This document shows, piece by piece, positions 36,358 through 44,630 of a stretch of 52,580 bases of DNA (positions within the stretch are counted from its first letter, which is position 1; each line of letters begins with the position of its first letter). This stretch comes from Deltaproteobacteria bacterium. GTDB lineage: Bacteria > Desulfobacterota > DSM-4660 > Desulfatiglandales > HGW-15. The stretch spans positions 1-52,580 of the forward strand of contig JAFGGA010000051.1 of NCBI GenBank assembly GCA_016930835.1. Direction: 5' to 3'. The translations under genes and the position numbers were made by a program. The notes under the pieces are model-generated. The model had not been told where the DNA came from. It did not search any database and saw only the letters and a list, made by a program, of their open reading frames with translations.

Positions 36358-36897
36358 TTATTCGGCAGAGTGTTCAGCGGTATTGATATTTTTCGCCGGG
36401 GTAGATATTATACTTCCAGGCACCCACTTCCCTGTCCGCCTTTTATATTGCATATAGTCATCACCGAATCTTTCCTCCAACAACATTTCCTCATAGCCGG
36501 CGATATAATTATAGAATGTGAAGCCGATGATAACCACCAGCAAGAAAGAAATCCATGAGGCCGTTGAGATAGCCAGTCCAAGATATGTCAAGAGACTGGC
36601 CAGATAAAGGGGGTGTCTCACGTATTTAAACGCACCCGTGGATACGATACCTGTGGGACGATGTTCATGGTTAACGACCTCGTGACCGGACATGGAGAGA
36701 AAGATGGCAACAAGAATAATAAGCGCCAAAACGACCAGACGAATGGGCAATGGGATATACACTGACATGAATGTGGATATGCCCAGGAAGAATGAATCCA
36801 AAATCCAGGTTATCAGAAACAACACCAGAAAGATAAGTTGCCCTGCATCCCCCTTGGGATGTTCCCCGTTTTTTTGTTTTAGTTTTTTATTCGACAT
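36358..36897 (-). CDS. Isoprenylcysteine carboxylmethyltransferase (ICMT/PEMT)-family membrane protein
   Basis: A 179-residue membrane protein with about four helices and the family motif YVRHPLYLASLLTYLGLA followed by YEEMLLEERFGDDYMQYKRR. These residues bind SAM in the ICMT/phospholipid methyltransferase fold. Bacterial members methylate varied small or membrane-bound substrates, usually unknown. It is the last gene of a minus-strand operon with an ECF-type sigma factor and a small membrane protein, and overlaps the latter by 11 bases. A related paralogue lies at 47735-48280. Confidence 0.82.
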   Translation of the reverse strand: MSNKKLKQKNGEHPKGDAGQLIFLVLFLITWILDSFFLGISTFMSVYIPLPIRLVVLALIILVAIFLSMSGHEVVNHEHRPTGIVSTGAFKYVRHPLYLASLLTYLGLAISTASWISFLLVVIIGFTFYNYIAGYEEMLLEERFGDDYMQYKRRTGKWVPGSIISTPAKNINTAEHSAE

Positions 36898-37342
36898 GTT
36901 GAGCCCCCTCTTCTTTAGCTTGAACCCTTTTTACATAGGCCTCAAAGGCCTCTTTTCCTTCATCCTGCCAATACTGGCGATAATATTTCCAGTGGCTGCC
37001 TTTTTGGTCCCAAGGGGCATGGCTTGAACCGTGGAAGCGGTCATGCCATTTATCAAAGGGCGATGGATGCCCATGATTCTTGTCACGAGGATGAGAACCA
37101 AAGGCCCCGAAAAGCAATTTTGCCAAGACCACCATGGCAAAGGCCTGCCAGTAGGTGATCTGTGCCAAACCAAACAGTCCCGGCATTAAAAAATTCCATA
37201 ACCATTTCACGAGAAAACCGAAAACAAGTGCGAATAAGACCGCGAAGATCACCCCCACGAAAACCATGCCGATGATTCTGAAGACCTTCCCGGAACGGCT
37301 GTTAGACGAATAATAATCTGTTTTGTTTATTTGATTTTCCAT
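36887..37342 (-). CDS. Small membrane protein with histidine-rich tail, unknown function
   Basis: A 151-residue protein with two hydrophobic helices (about 22-46 and 55-82) and a hydrophilic C-terminal half rich in His, Trp and Lys (DKWHDRFHGSSHAPWDQKGS). It sits 31 bases after the sigma-factor gene and overlaps the methyltransferase gene. The position between a sigma factor and its likely target gene suggests that it might act as a membrane-bound anti-sigma factor. No zinc-binding anti-sigma motif is seen, so this is only a possibility. Confidence 0.75.
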   Translation of the reverse strand: MENQINKTDYYSSNSRSGKVFRIIGMVFVGVIFAVLFALVFGFLVKWLWNFLMPGLFGLAQITYWQAFAMVVLAKLLFGAFGSHPRDKNHGHPSPFDKWHDRFHGSSHAPWDQKGSHWKYYRQYWQDEGKEAFEAYVKRVQAKEEGAQHVE

Positions 37343-37373
37343 TTTTTCCTCCCTGATACAATCTTGTCGGGTT

Positions 37374-37907
37374 TTACTTTATGGTCTCTCTTACCTTTTG
37401 GATCGCCCGGGATTTCCGTGCGAGCAGAGTTCCTAAAGGGATGTCCCATTCCTCGGATAGCTCCTGGAAGGTCTTGCCTTCCAATTCAGTTGCGATTAAA
37501 ATCTCCCGTTGTTCATCATTCAGTACGGATAATGCTTCAAAAAGGCTTTCACGGATCTCCATGCGTGAGACTTCATCAGCACCGTTTGTTTGGGGATCAG
37601 GCAGTACCTGTAATAAAGTCGTTTCTTCATCGTCTGACCAACCATCATCCAATGACACCGTGTCTTTTCGCTTTCTGAGATAATCAATCACCCTGTTTCT
37701 CAATGCCTGGTAGACATAGGCGGTGATATTTTCAATGGGGATGCTGATATCCGCACGGGTGAAAAGGTTCAAGACCACATCTTGCACAATGTCTTCCCCA
37801 TCCCTTTCCGCTGCGTCATCGATGAGGCGATGAACATACCCGATCAACCTTTCCCGTTCCCGGGTCATGAAGTCGAGGATTTTGATTTTCCAAGGCGCCT
37901 TTTCCAT
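37374..37907 (-). CDS. RNA polymerase sigma factor, ECF (sigma-70 family)
   Basis: A 177-residue ECF-type sigma factor. Region 2 includes GEDIVQDVVLNLF and AYVYQALRNRVIDYLRKRKD, which binds the -10 element and core polymerase. Region 4 includes LNDEQREILIATELEGKTFQ and IPLGTLLARKSRAIQKVRE, the helix-turn-helix that contacts the -35 element. The linker between them is acidic. It is first in a three-gene operon with a membrane protein and a methyltransferase, the usual arrangement for an autoregulated stress response. Its stimulus is unknown. Confidence 0.9.
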   Translation of the reverse strand: MEKAPWKIKILDFMTRERERLIGYVHRLIDDAAERDGEDIVQDVVLNLFTRADISIPIENITAYVYQALRNRVIDYLRKRKDTVSLDDGWSDDEETTLLQVLPDPQTNGADEVSRMEIRESLFEALSVLNDEQREILIATELEGKTFQELSEEWDIPLGTLLARKSRAIQKVRETIK

Positions 37908-38330
37908 GATTGGCTCTTAAGACGTTTTAGAGGTGGATTTTATTGCATGTGGAATCACACCTGTCCAAAAAGGGTTTTTTGGGGAGGTGGGGATCTCTTT
38001 AAAAGTCCGCCAACCAAAAGCCGGCATGGTCATGAATGGTCCATATGGATTTTTTCAACCGGCGAATCCCGTGGGGCGGGACGGGATATTGACATATTGT
38101 CTGATCCATTCCAGTAATCCCCCCTTCCCTCGCCGGAGGGGTTTAGGAGGAGGGAATCAGGGGTTCCCCTCTGAAAAGAGCCTCCCGTATCCCCAAAAAT
38201 CGTTTTTGGATAAGCATATTAGCAGAAATCATTTGACGGATAAGAATAAAAAAAGCAAATATGTCAATATCAATAAAGGTTAATGTTTATCAAATAAAAT
38301 CTGTTATTCAGAATGGTCATGGAGGACAAT
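37908..38330. other. 423-base gap between the sigma factor and the SnoaL-like gene
   Basis: The divergent promoters of both neighbours must lie here. The stretch 38119-38170 is purine/pyrimidine rich and partly palindromic (CCCTCGCCGGAGGGG), like the dispersed palindrome at 8083-8104. No gene was seen. Confidence 0.4.
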
Positions 38331-38711
38331 ATGGCATCGCGTGAGGAAACCAACCGGGAGATTGTAAAAGAATTTTATGACCTCATTATCAATAAAAAAG
38401 ATTATCAAGCGGCTAGTAAGTATGTTGGGCCACACTACAAGCAGCACAATCCCCTGGTAAAAGATGGTCCGGAAGGACTCAAGGAGTTTATCGAATTTCT
38501 TAAGAGGGATTATCCGGAGGCCCGAAGCGAGATCAAGCGGGTCATCGCCGAAGGGGATTATGTCGTGCTCCATGTTCATTCGATACGAACACCAAAATTA
38601 CAACGCGCCATTATTGAGATATTCCGTCTGGAAGACGGCAGGATCGATGAGCACTGGGATGCTATCCAGGAGATCCCGGAAACCTCAGTCAATCCGAACG
38701 GTATGTTCTAA
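38331..38711 (+). CDS. SnoaL-like (NTF2 fold) protein
   Basis: A 126-residue protein of the SnoaL/NTF2-like superfamily, a cone-shaped fold used by small hydrolases, isomerases and binding proteins. Recognisable are NREIVKEFYDLIINKKDYQA, the phrase YVGPHYKQHNP, and the closing FRLEDGRIDEHWDAIQEIPE typical of the SnoaL-like polyketide cyclase group. The frame extends to 38313, but GGAGG at 38321-38325 points to the ATG at 38331. It is monocistronic. The reaction is unknown. Confidence 0.82.
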   Translation: MASREETNREIVKEFYDLIINKKDYQAASKYVGPHYKQHNPLVKDGPEGLKEFIEFLKRDYPEARSEIKRVIAEGDYVVLHVHSIRTPKLQRAIIEIFRLEDGRIDEHWDAIQEIPETSVNPNGMF

Positions 38712-38738
38712 AAGTGCCGAAATCCTCCGCTAAACTCT

Positions 38739-39194
38739 TCAGACAAGATTCTGATGCGTAGGGTCATTATCTCTATGATGGAGTGGATTTTCCACGAGGA
38801 CATGGTTATATCTTTGGCCATCACCGAAATCTTCCGACGTCACCTTGTCACATCCAGCCCTTTCCGCTGCGGCAATGATAAGCGAAGCCCGGTATGAAAT
38901 ACGATATCCTTTTTGCGTTTCAATCGCGCTTTTCACGAGAGACAAGTCTATTTCCGAAATAGGCAAGGTTGAAAGGATATCAATAATTTTTTCCGCCTCC
39001 TCTGCCGATAAAGGGTTTTTAATCTTCCCGGTAACCACCACAAAAAATTCTTCTAAAACCTGTGCCGATAGTATGGCGGACCCCTTTTTGATGGCTGAGG
39101 AAAGGATTTTTTAGGCAATGGCCTGTTTCATCGGTTCATGTCTATCGTAGGCATATACAATAATGTTTGTATCAATGAAAACCTTATCGTTCAT
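38739..39194 (-). pseudogene. VapC-type PIN-domain toxin interrupted by a stop codon
   Basis: From the ATG at 39194 the frame reads MNDKVFIDTNIIVYAYDRHE up to a TAA at 39111-39113. It then continues in the same frame with ILSAQVLEEFF, GYRISYRASLIIAAAERAGC and SEDFGDGQRYN, all standard PIN-domain RNase segments. The first catalytic Asp (FIDTN), the middle Glu and the C-terminal Asp residues are kept. A single nonsense change, perhaps CAA to TAA at codon 28, inactivates it. It overlaps the preceding antitoxin gene by 11 bases. Confidence 0.82.
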
Positions 39195-39447
39195 ATGGGT
39201 CATCTCTTCTCCATTCCCTGTTTCCCATATCCCTGCTTAATTCATTAAATGAACGCTCAAGCGCCCCAAGGGTGCGTGCTTTTTGTTCCGAGTCTCTTTG
39301 CGAAATAAAAAGCCGGGATTCTCTTATCATCCGTGTAAGGGTTGTATTCCTGTCAATCGCTATTTTACGGACCTTCCGGATAATTTCGTCGTCTTTGGTG
39401 AGGATTATAAAACATAAATGCCTGATGTCGGTATGTGGCTCTCGCAA
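39184..39447 (-). CDS. VapB-type antitoxin, N-terminus damaged
   Basis: An 87-codon frame that only opens with a TTG. From residue 17 it resembles ribbon-helix-helix antitoxins (TKDDEIIRKVRKIAIDRNTT, then QRDSEQKARTLGALERSFNE). The expected beta-strand start (such as MxKNITL) is replaced by unrelated sequence, and the middle segment RESRLFISQ looks shifted. It is paired with the interrupted PIN toxin downstream, so both halves of this module appear to be decaying. Whether it still makes protein is doubtful. Confidence 0.6.
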   Translation of the reverse strand: MREPHTDIRHLCFIILTKDDEIIRKVRKIAIDRNTTLTRMIRESRLFISQRDSEQKARTLGALERSFNELSRDMGNREWRRDDPYER

Positions 39448-39495
39448 TCAGGATGCCCGGTTCAATAAAGAACCGCTTTGATCAAAGGATTCATC

Positions 39496-39735
39496 TTAAG
39501 AAATCGAGTCCTCACTATTGTCAATAACATCTCCAAGACCTGCAAGAAACCCTGTGATGTCCAGATCGTATTTTTGAGCCACATCTTGCATGGTATCAAA
39601 CAGGGCATGGCAGCATATGCACTCCCCGGCCTTTTCATCGAGCCTTTTAAAAATCGCTTCCCTTTCCCGGTATTTGGAGATGGTATCCAAGACGGTCATC
39701 TCAGGATTGATATATTTTGGCTTTTCTAACATCAT
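39496..39735 (-). CDS. DUF1858-domain protein
   Basis: A 79-residue protein with the DUF1858 pattern: INPEMTVLDTISKYRE, then FKRLDEKAGECICCHALFDT and VAQKYDLDI. The CICC cysteine cluster is typical. DUF1858 proteins are small, common in anaerobes, and often found near hybrid-cluster or nitrogen-metabolism proteins; their function is not established. It is flanked by toxin-antitoxin genes and reads alone. The ATG pair at 39735 has AAGGAA upstream. Confidence 0.82.
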   Translation of the reverse strand: MMLEKPKYINPEMTVLDTISKYREREAIFKRLDEKAGECICCHALFDTMQDVAQKYDLDITGFLAGLGDVIDNSEDSIS

Positions 39736-39859
39736 CCGTGTTCCTTATCAAATGCATCTCGCTTCTGAGATTTAGCCGTAATGAATGGGACGATAATCCA
39801 GAATAACGGATATTCTCATAGCCCCTGCATTATCCACGAAAAGCTGAGTAAATGATTTC

Positions 39860-40252
39860 TCACCACATGGTTCTAACGCCATATTCACGAAACACTCTAT
39901 CTTTAGTTAACACGATCAATTTTTCCTTTATTGCCTCGGCGATAATGATGCGATCAAAGGGATCTCGGTGGATCAAAGGTAGCGAGGCTGACGAAATACC
40001 GGTTTGAAAACCAATGGATAATGGTTGAACGGAAAAATTCTGCATGGCTTCAGGTATGAAGCGCCGGGGGTCATCCGGCAATTCGAGCCTATTGAGCTGT
40101 CGCAGCAAAGCAATTTCCCAGCCACTGGCAGCGCTTAGAAAAAGTGTATTGCTTCGTTCACTGACGATCTTGGATACTCCTGGTGATAAGGCATCCGGAT
40201 CGGCTACCATCCAGAGGAAGGTATGGGTGTCAAGAAGGTATTGATTATTCAT
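39860..40252 (-). CDS. VapC-type PIN-domain toxin
   Basis: A 130-residue PIN-domain ribonuclease of the group paired with Phd/YefM antitoxins. Catalytic features: LLDTHTFLW with the first Asp, AASGWEIALL with the central Glu, and RDPFDRIIIAEAI with the C-terminal Asp pair, followed by LTKD. All are intact. It overlaps the antitoxin by 8 bases on the minus strand, giving antitoxin-first order. It presumably cleaves RNA when free of the antitoxin. Confidence 0.9.
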   Translation of the reverse strand: MNNQYLLDTHTFLWMVADPDALSPGVSKIVSERSNTLFLSAASGWEIALLRQLNRLELPDDPRRFIPEAMQNFSVQPLSIGFQTGISSASLPLIHRDPFDRIIIAEAIKEKLIVLTKDRVFREYGVRTMW

Positions 40253-40487
40253 CCGCTTTCAGCCAGAAAGTGTCCAAAACGTCTTCGGGAATCGGCTCTA
40301 AAAGGTCGCCATGAAACTTGATCTTTCCTTGATAGGCGCCCAGAGGTCGTGGTCCGCCCTGTGTTTCAACGGGCACCAGTTTGATAAGGGGTCGTCCGGC
40401 TTTGGTAATGATAACATCCTCGCCGCTCAAAACGGCCGGTATGAGCTTCGATAATTGGGTTTTGGCCTCATGTATTCCGATTTTCAT
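40245..40487 (-). CDS. Phd/YefM-family antitoxin
   Basis: An 80-residue antitoxin. The N-terminal DNA-binding domain reads MKIGIHEAKTQLSKLIPAVL followed by GEDVIITKAGRPLIKLVPV, the standard Phd/YefM core. The acidic C-terminus (PEDVLDTFWLKADE) would bind and neutralise the toxin. It precedes and overlaps the PIN toxin gene. A palindrome just upstream is the likely site of autorepression. Confidence 0.9.
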   Translation of the reverse strand: MKIGIHEAKTQLSKLIPAVLSGEDVIITKAGRPLIKLVPVETQGGPRPLGAYQGKIKFHGDLLEPIPEDVLDTFWLKADE

Positions 40488-40501
40488 ATTTCCTCACTTG
40501 A

Positions 40502-40548
40502 TTAGTTTAGTTCTAAACTAAGCTAATATGGGTCGGCTTGTTTGTCAA
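40502..40548 (-). promoter_or_regulatory. Promoter and operator of the Phd/PIN module
   Basis: TTAGTTTAG (40502-40510) and CTAAACTAA (40513-40521) form a perfect 9-bp palindrome with a 2-base centre, starting 15 bases upstream of the antitoxin ATG. A minus-strand TTGACA (40548-40543) lies 17 bases from TAGCTT (40525-40520), so the palindrome covers the -10 and start region. This is the expected layout for autorepression by the antitoxin. Confidence 0.55.
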
Positions 40549-40587
40549 GCTGTAATAGCTTTTCAATCAGGTCGTTTTTTTTAAGGT

Positions 40588-40773
40588 TTAATGAAAACAA
40601 TGATCGATTATTTCTCTTGTCCGCACCAAATCCATAATCACATATTTTCTGGTACTCCGCATATCTTTGTATCTAAGCGCATGTGAGACCAGATATATGT
40701 CACCAGCTTCATGATATAACATGGCAGTGTAACCGGAATGGAACGAATGAACGGTTAGATCATTCCATATCAT
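40588..40773 (-). pseudogene. C-terminal remnant of a tyrosine recombinase/integrase
   Basis: A 61-codon frame reading NDLTVHSFHSGYTAMLYHEA, GDIYLVSHALRYKDMRST and KYVIMDLV, matching the C-terminal catalytic region of phage-type integrases (HxLRHS...GDIxxVSxxLGHKDIxST...Y). The expected Arg of the HxxR box is His, and the LGHKD motif has become LRYKD. The rest of the gene is missing, with an in-frame stop just upstream. It marks a past integration event near the toxin-antitoxin genes. Confidence 0.7.
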
Positions 40774-40877
40774 TTTATTTCATCTTTAAACATATTGACG
40801 AATGGGGGCATTCATATTTAGACACTCTTATGGTTGATCTTTTAATCGATTTTGAGCAATCCATGTCAACCTTCCAT

Positions 40878-41097
40878 GCCGCCCAGGGGGAGCTCTTTTG
40901 TAAGTTCCAACTCAAACTCGACCAAGCCCGTTACCGCCCCCCAGCCGCGAATATTTTACCGTGCAGGCACGGAAGATGGATTCGGTCGGAGAGACCGTCC
41001 GATGGGGCTTCATCCAGCAGATTATGAAGGCCCAGGTGCCGTCCCAAAGGTTTATGATGAATAGTTGGGACTTACAAAAGAGCTCCCCCTGAGCGGC
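40878..41097. mobile_element. 220-bp inverted-repeat element (MITE or insertion sequence remnant)
   Basis: The 35-base ends 40878-40912 and 41063-41097 are inverted repeats with 33 of 35 matches, starting GCCGCCCAGGGGGAGCTC and GCCGCTCAGGGGGAGCTC. The interior encodes no complete protein; one frame reads MDSVGETVRWGFIQQIMKAQ and could be the tail of a transposase. This fits a deleted transposon or MITE. No clear target duplication was seen. Confidence 0.55.
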
Positions 41098-41123
41098 ATA
41101 GGTCATCAAAAGATTGTCCATTT

Positions 41124-41396
41124 TCATGTATAAAAAATGATGGTCTCCATAGTAATATCTTTCACGACACGTTTTAGTAACCGATCGCTCCACCCCTTCC
41201 TCTTTCGTATTACTTCGACAGATCGTCCCCATCTTCCCTCCGGATATGTTTGTAATCTCGCGAGAAGATCAAAACGCAGTTCAGTCATTTCAACGAGCAG
41301 GTAAGTATCGCTTTTTATCTCAGTTATCCTTACTTCATGACGATGTAAGAATATCAAGGTTTTGATCCCCACTTGGTAGATGAAATTTGAATGCAT
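41124..41396 (-). CDS. Hypothetical protein, possibly not expressed
   Basis: A 90-codon frame starting at an ATG with a distant AAGGAA. It is hydrophilic, basic in the C-terminal part (RKRKGWSDRLLKRVVKD), and resembles no family I know. It lies between the inverted-repeat element and the marR control region. It could be a fragment of a lost accessory gene. There is no independent support beyond the open frame. Confidence 0.3.
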   Translation of the reverse strand: MHSNFIYQVGIKTLIFLHRHEVRITEIKSDTYLLVEMTELRFDLLARLQTYPEGRWGRSVEVIRKRKGWSDRLLKRVVKDITMETIIFYT

Positions 41397-41424
41397 GCAC
41401 AGGAATTTCCTTGACTTTTTTTAG

Positions 41425-41460
41425 TTAGATATCTAATCATTTAATATCAAATAGTTTGAT
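41425..41460 (+). promoter_or_regulatory. Two palindromes upstream of marR
   Basis: TTAGATATCTAA (41425-41436) is a perfect 12-bp palindrome, and ATCAAA-TAG-TTTGAT (41446-41460) is a second one 9 bases further on. A TTGACT lies just upstream (41411-41416). They sit 32-67 bases before the MarR start codon, as expected for operators through which a MarR protein represses its own efflux operon. Confidence 0.5.
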
Positions 41461-41492
41461 GTGCTACTATAAAGATCCTTGAAAGGAGGTCG

Positions 41493-42017
41493 ATGGACAT
41501 GAGAAGACAGGAAAGCATAGAAAGAATCATGACCTATGTGAATGATCTCAATGATCCGGGGATTGATCCCGAAATGGTCAAAAAGGGCCTATCCGTTTTT
41601 TATCTCCACGGGGAACTCGAAAACCTCATAGAATACGTAACTATAAAGCGTTATGGCCTTTCCTTGCGACATTTAGAGACCTTGATGGCGCTGTTCTATC
41701 GACAGGATAGTCCGCTGATGCCGGCCCAGCTGGCGGAGGAAGTCGGCTTGACGCGGCCTGCCATGACCAGCAATCTGGACTCCCTTCAGCGCAAGGGATA
41801 CCTCTCTAGGTTCGCCCACCCCAATGACCGCAGAAAGCTGGTCATCACGCTGACCCAAAAGGGCGTAAAGTTATGCGAAAAGATTATGCCGATATATTAT
41901 CAGGATATGACAAAAACATTAGAAAAAATACCTATGAAGATGCTTTTTTCATTAGAAAAAATATATAAAATGCTAATGCATAGCCTGAATGAAATCCTTA
42001 AGGAGGGTGCTATTTGA
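41493..42017 (+). CDS. MarR-family transcriptional regulator
   Basis: A 174-residue winged helix-turn-helix repressor. The DNA-binding core shows LRHLETLMALFYR, the recognition region MPAQLAEEVGLTRPAMTSNL, and the wing LSRFAHPNDRRKLVITLTQKG with the conserved D-R pair. Terminal helices would form the dimer and ligand pocket. The first ATG follows GAAAGGAGG. Its stop codon overlaps the TTG start of the tolC-like gene, so it is co-translated with an RND efflux operon it probably represses until a drug or metabolite binds. Confidence 0.9.
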   Translation: MDMRRQESIERIMTYVNDLNDPGIDPEMVKKGLSVFYLHGELENLIEYVTIKRYGLSLRHLETLMALFYRQDSPLMPAQLAEEVGLTRPAMTSNLDSLQRKGYLSRFAHPNDRRKLVITLTQKGVKLCEKIMPIYYQDMTKTLEKIPMKMLFSLEKIYKMLMHSLNEILKEGAI

Positions 42018-43417
42018 TTCTAAAGAGTAAAAAAATTTTATGCGCCGCAGTCAAATTTCTGCCCTTTTCAGTCATAACAATGCTTATTGCAGCTTTGATG
42101 TCTGGATGTACCTCGGACTATAATAAAATGCGCACCAACCACGCCTTTGAATTCTCAAAAACACTGGAACAAAAGACAAAAGAACTGGTTCCCGAGGATG
42201 GGCGTCTTGACCTGGAAAAATGTGTAGAGATCGCCCTTGCAAATAACCTGGACATCAGGATCGCCGACATAAAGGGAAGACTGGCAGGGCTCGACCGAAA
42301 AATAGCCTTCAGCTATTTTCTGCCCCATGTAGACCTGCAGTATACCGACCTGTACAACGACAAACAGCAAATGCGTAGGGCCGTGACCATGTATGTCGCA
42401 TCCTCTGATCAGGATATTACGCAATGGGTCATCAGCGGCCAGCTCGCGGTGTTTAATCCATCGACATGGTTTCTCTATAACGCCTACAAGAAGGGAGAAG
42501 AGATACAGCATCTTGTGGCTGAACGGGTAAGGCAGGCCATCACGCTCCAGGTGACGGGGCTCTATATCGCATGTCTTTCCCATGAGGCATCCGAGAAAGC
42601 TATTGTTTCTGCTGTTGAACAGGCTGGAATCCTGGTCAGGGAGATGGATGCCTTATTCAGAGAAGGGCTTATCCTTAAGAGCGAACTTGAGACGGCCAGG
42701 CTTTTTCTTGCATCCCAGGAAAACCGCCTATAAGAGAATCACAGGCTTAGATCCGAGTCAAAGGCTAGGATTATGGAGGCCATGGGCCTTTCACCTCTGG
42801 TTGACATCACCCTTTCGGGTATCCCTGCCATGTCCATCCAGGAAGGAGACGTCTCGGGACAGATACTGGAAGCAATGGTCAACAGGCTTGAGCTCAAAAT
42901 CTCCGACCGTCGTGTGGCCTTAATGGAAGGGACCATCAAAATGGCCATCGCCGCTTTTCTGCCCAGGATAATCCTCTTCGGCAATTACACCAACAGCAGT
43001 GACTCTTATCAATACTATGAAAACATCCTGAGTTATGGGATCTGCGGTATCCTGACCCTCTTTGACGGTTTTGCAAGCATCCAGCGCTACAAGGCCGCAA
43101 AACAGGAACATCAGCAGGCCATGATCCAAAGAGAGCAATCCTGCATGAAGATCATGTTGGAGGTCATCAATACGAGGAACCTCTTGGATAGAGCAAGAGA
43201 ACAGAAAGATCTTTTAGTGATGGAACGGGATGCCTCCATAACCGCCCTCAAAGAGGTCGAGGCCAAATGGCGGGAAGGTTTGGTCACCGGCTCGGACAAG
43301 CTCAGTGCCGTGAGTCGATACACCACAGCCGAGACCAACGTCAATCTTGCGGATTACCAGTATCAGGTGGCAGTCGTCACCATGAAGGATGTAATGGGAC
43401 TAACGGGAAAGGATTAA
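42014..43417 (+). pseudogene. TolC-family outer membrane efflux protein, reading frame disrupted
   Basis: The outer membrane channel gene of the RND operon. The first part (42014-42733) starts at a TTG overlapping the marR stop and encodes a lipoprotein-like N-terminus (ALMSGCTSDYNKM) and TolC repeat helices, then hits a TAA. The second part (from about 42773) continues in the same frame with RIMEAMGLSPLVDITLSG and the rest of the family. Between about 42717 and 42768 the adjacent frame reads AYKRITGLDPSQR, exactly the missing TolC piece. An inserted base followed by a deleted base explains this. The gene is therefore split by compensating frameshifts, or the assembly has two errors here. The flanking operon genes are intact. 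Confidence 0.75.
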
Positions 43418-43421
43418 AAAA

Positions 43422-44630
43422 TTGAAGAAACAAATTAGAAAATGGACTTTGTCGGGCATCATCATACTGGCTTGTATAGGATGGCTTACCATTGAAAATC
43501 TGGTAATCAATCAGGCTGCAGCCCAAGACGAGGCTCCTAAAAGCGAAAAAGAACGCACATCCGTGGTCACCACCCCATCCAGGCTGATGACCTTTGAAAA
43601 ACGCATTGAGACCTACGGCAATGTGGGGACCAAGAATTTCAGCCTTGTATCCGCAAGGATACCGGGAGTGATTGATGAAATATTTGTGGAAGAAGGGGAT
43701 TATGTCATTAAGGATGAGACGCCTCTTTTTCAGATGGACAAAATAAAGGTAAGCCAGGCATGGGAGATCGCCAGGCAAGCCGTGGCCGTGGCCGATTACG
43801 GATACCGAGCGCGCACGGCCACCATTGTCAGGATTAATGCCGATTTGGAAAAGGCCGAAATCGACTATGAACGTTTCAAGCGGCTTTATGAAGCAGATCA
43901 GGCCGTGACGAAAAATGCCTTTGAGTCCCAGGAATCCCGTTATAAACAACTTCGGGCCGCCCTTGATGAGGCCCGGGCCAGCGCCGACCTGGCCCTACGC
44001 CAGAAGGAACAGGCCCGGAACCAATTGATCATCGCTCAAAAGGACCTTGAAGACTCCTTGGTAAAGGCCCCGATTACGGGGCACGTCAGCGAGCGTTTGC
44101 ATGAACCGGGCGAAATGGTCGGAGCGGGAATTTCCGTCCTCCGGATCGATGACCTGTCAATACTCGAGATCTCCGGTCTTTTACCCGCACAATATTACTC
44201 ATCGATTATTAAGGATCAAACCATGATGCTTGTCAGTGTAAACGGGACTGCGGTCGGGAAAATGCCTGTGACTTATCGAAGCCCCACAATAGACAGCAAG
44301 TTGCGGACCTTTGAGGTCAAATCACTACTTGAGCGTCCAAAGGAAGGCGTTGTGCCCGGTTCAATGGCAAGGATGAGCGTGTTGTTGGAAAGCCGCAAAG
44401 GTGTTGGATTGCCTGTAAAGGCGGTGCTCAGAAGGAGCGGACATGATATCGTCTTCACTGCCGAAGGGAATAAGGCCAAGATGGTCCAGGTGCGAACAGG
44501 CATGGAAACGGACGGCTGGATTGAAATCACATCGGGCAGTCTCCGGGCAGGTGCGCCTGTTATCACCATGGGACAAGACAAACTCAATGACGGCTCATCA
44601 ATCAACGTGATCGGGGAGGATAGCAACTGA
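43422..44630 (+). CDS. RND efflux periplasmic adaptor subunit (membrane fusion protein)
   Basis: A 402-residue adaptor linking the inner membrane pump to the outer membrane channel. An N-terminal anchor or signal (about 8-30) precedes the biotinyl-lipoyl half motif PGVIDEIFVEEGDYVIKDE. A long coiled-coil hairpin (about 100-205) follows, with the second lipoyl half DSLVKAPITGHVSERLHEPG and beta-barrel domains after it. The start is TTG at 43422, with AAAGGA upstream. Its stop overlaps the pump start as TGATG. Together with the TolC and RND proteins it would form a tripartite exporter under MarR control. Confidence 0.88.
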   Translation: MKKQIRKWTLSGIIILACIGWLTIENLVINQAAAQDEAPKSEKERTSVVTTPSRLMTFEKRIETYGNVGTKNFSLVSARIPGVIDEIFVEEGDYVIKDETPLFQMDKIKVSQAWEIARQAVAVADYGYRARTATIVRINADLEKAEIDYERFKRLYEADQAVTKNAFESQESRYKQLRAALDEARASADLALRQKEQARNQLIIAQKDLEDSLVKAPITGHVSERLHEPGEMVGAGISVLRIDDLSILEISGLLPAQYYSSIIKDQTMMLVSVNGTAVGKMPVTYRSPTIDSKLRTFEVKSLLERPKEGVVPGSMARMSVLLESRKGVGLPVKAVLRRSGHDIVFTAEGNKAKMVQVRTGMETDGWIEITSGSLRAGAPVITMGQDKLNDGSSINVIGEDSN

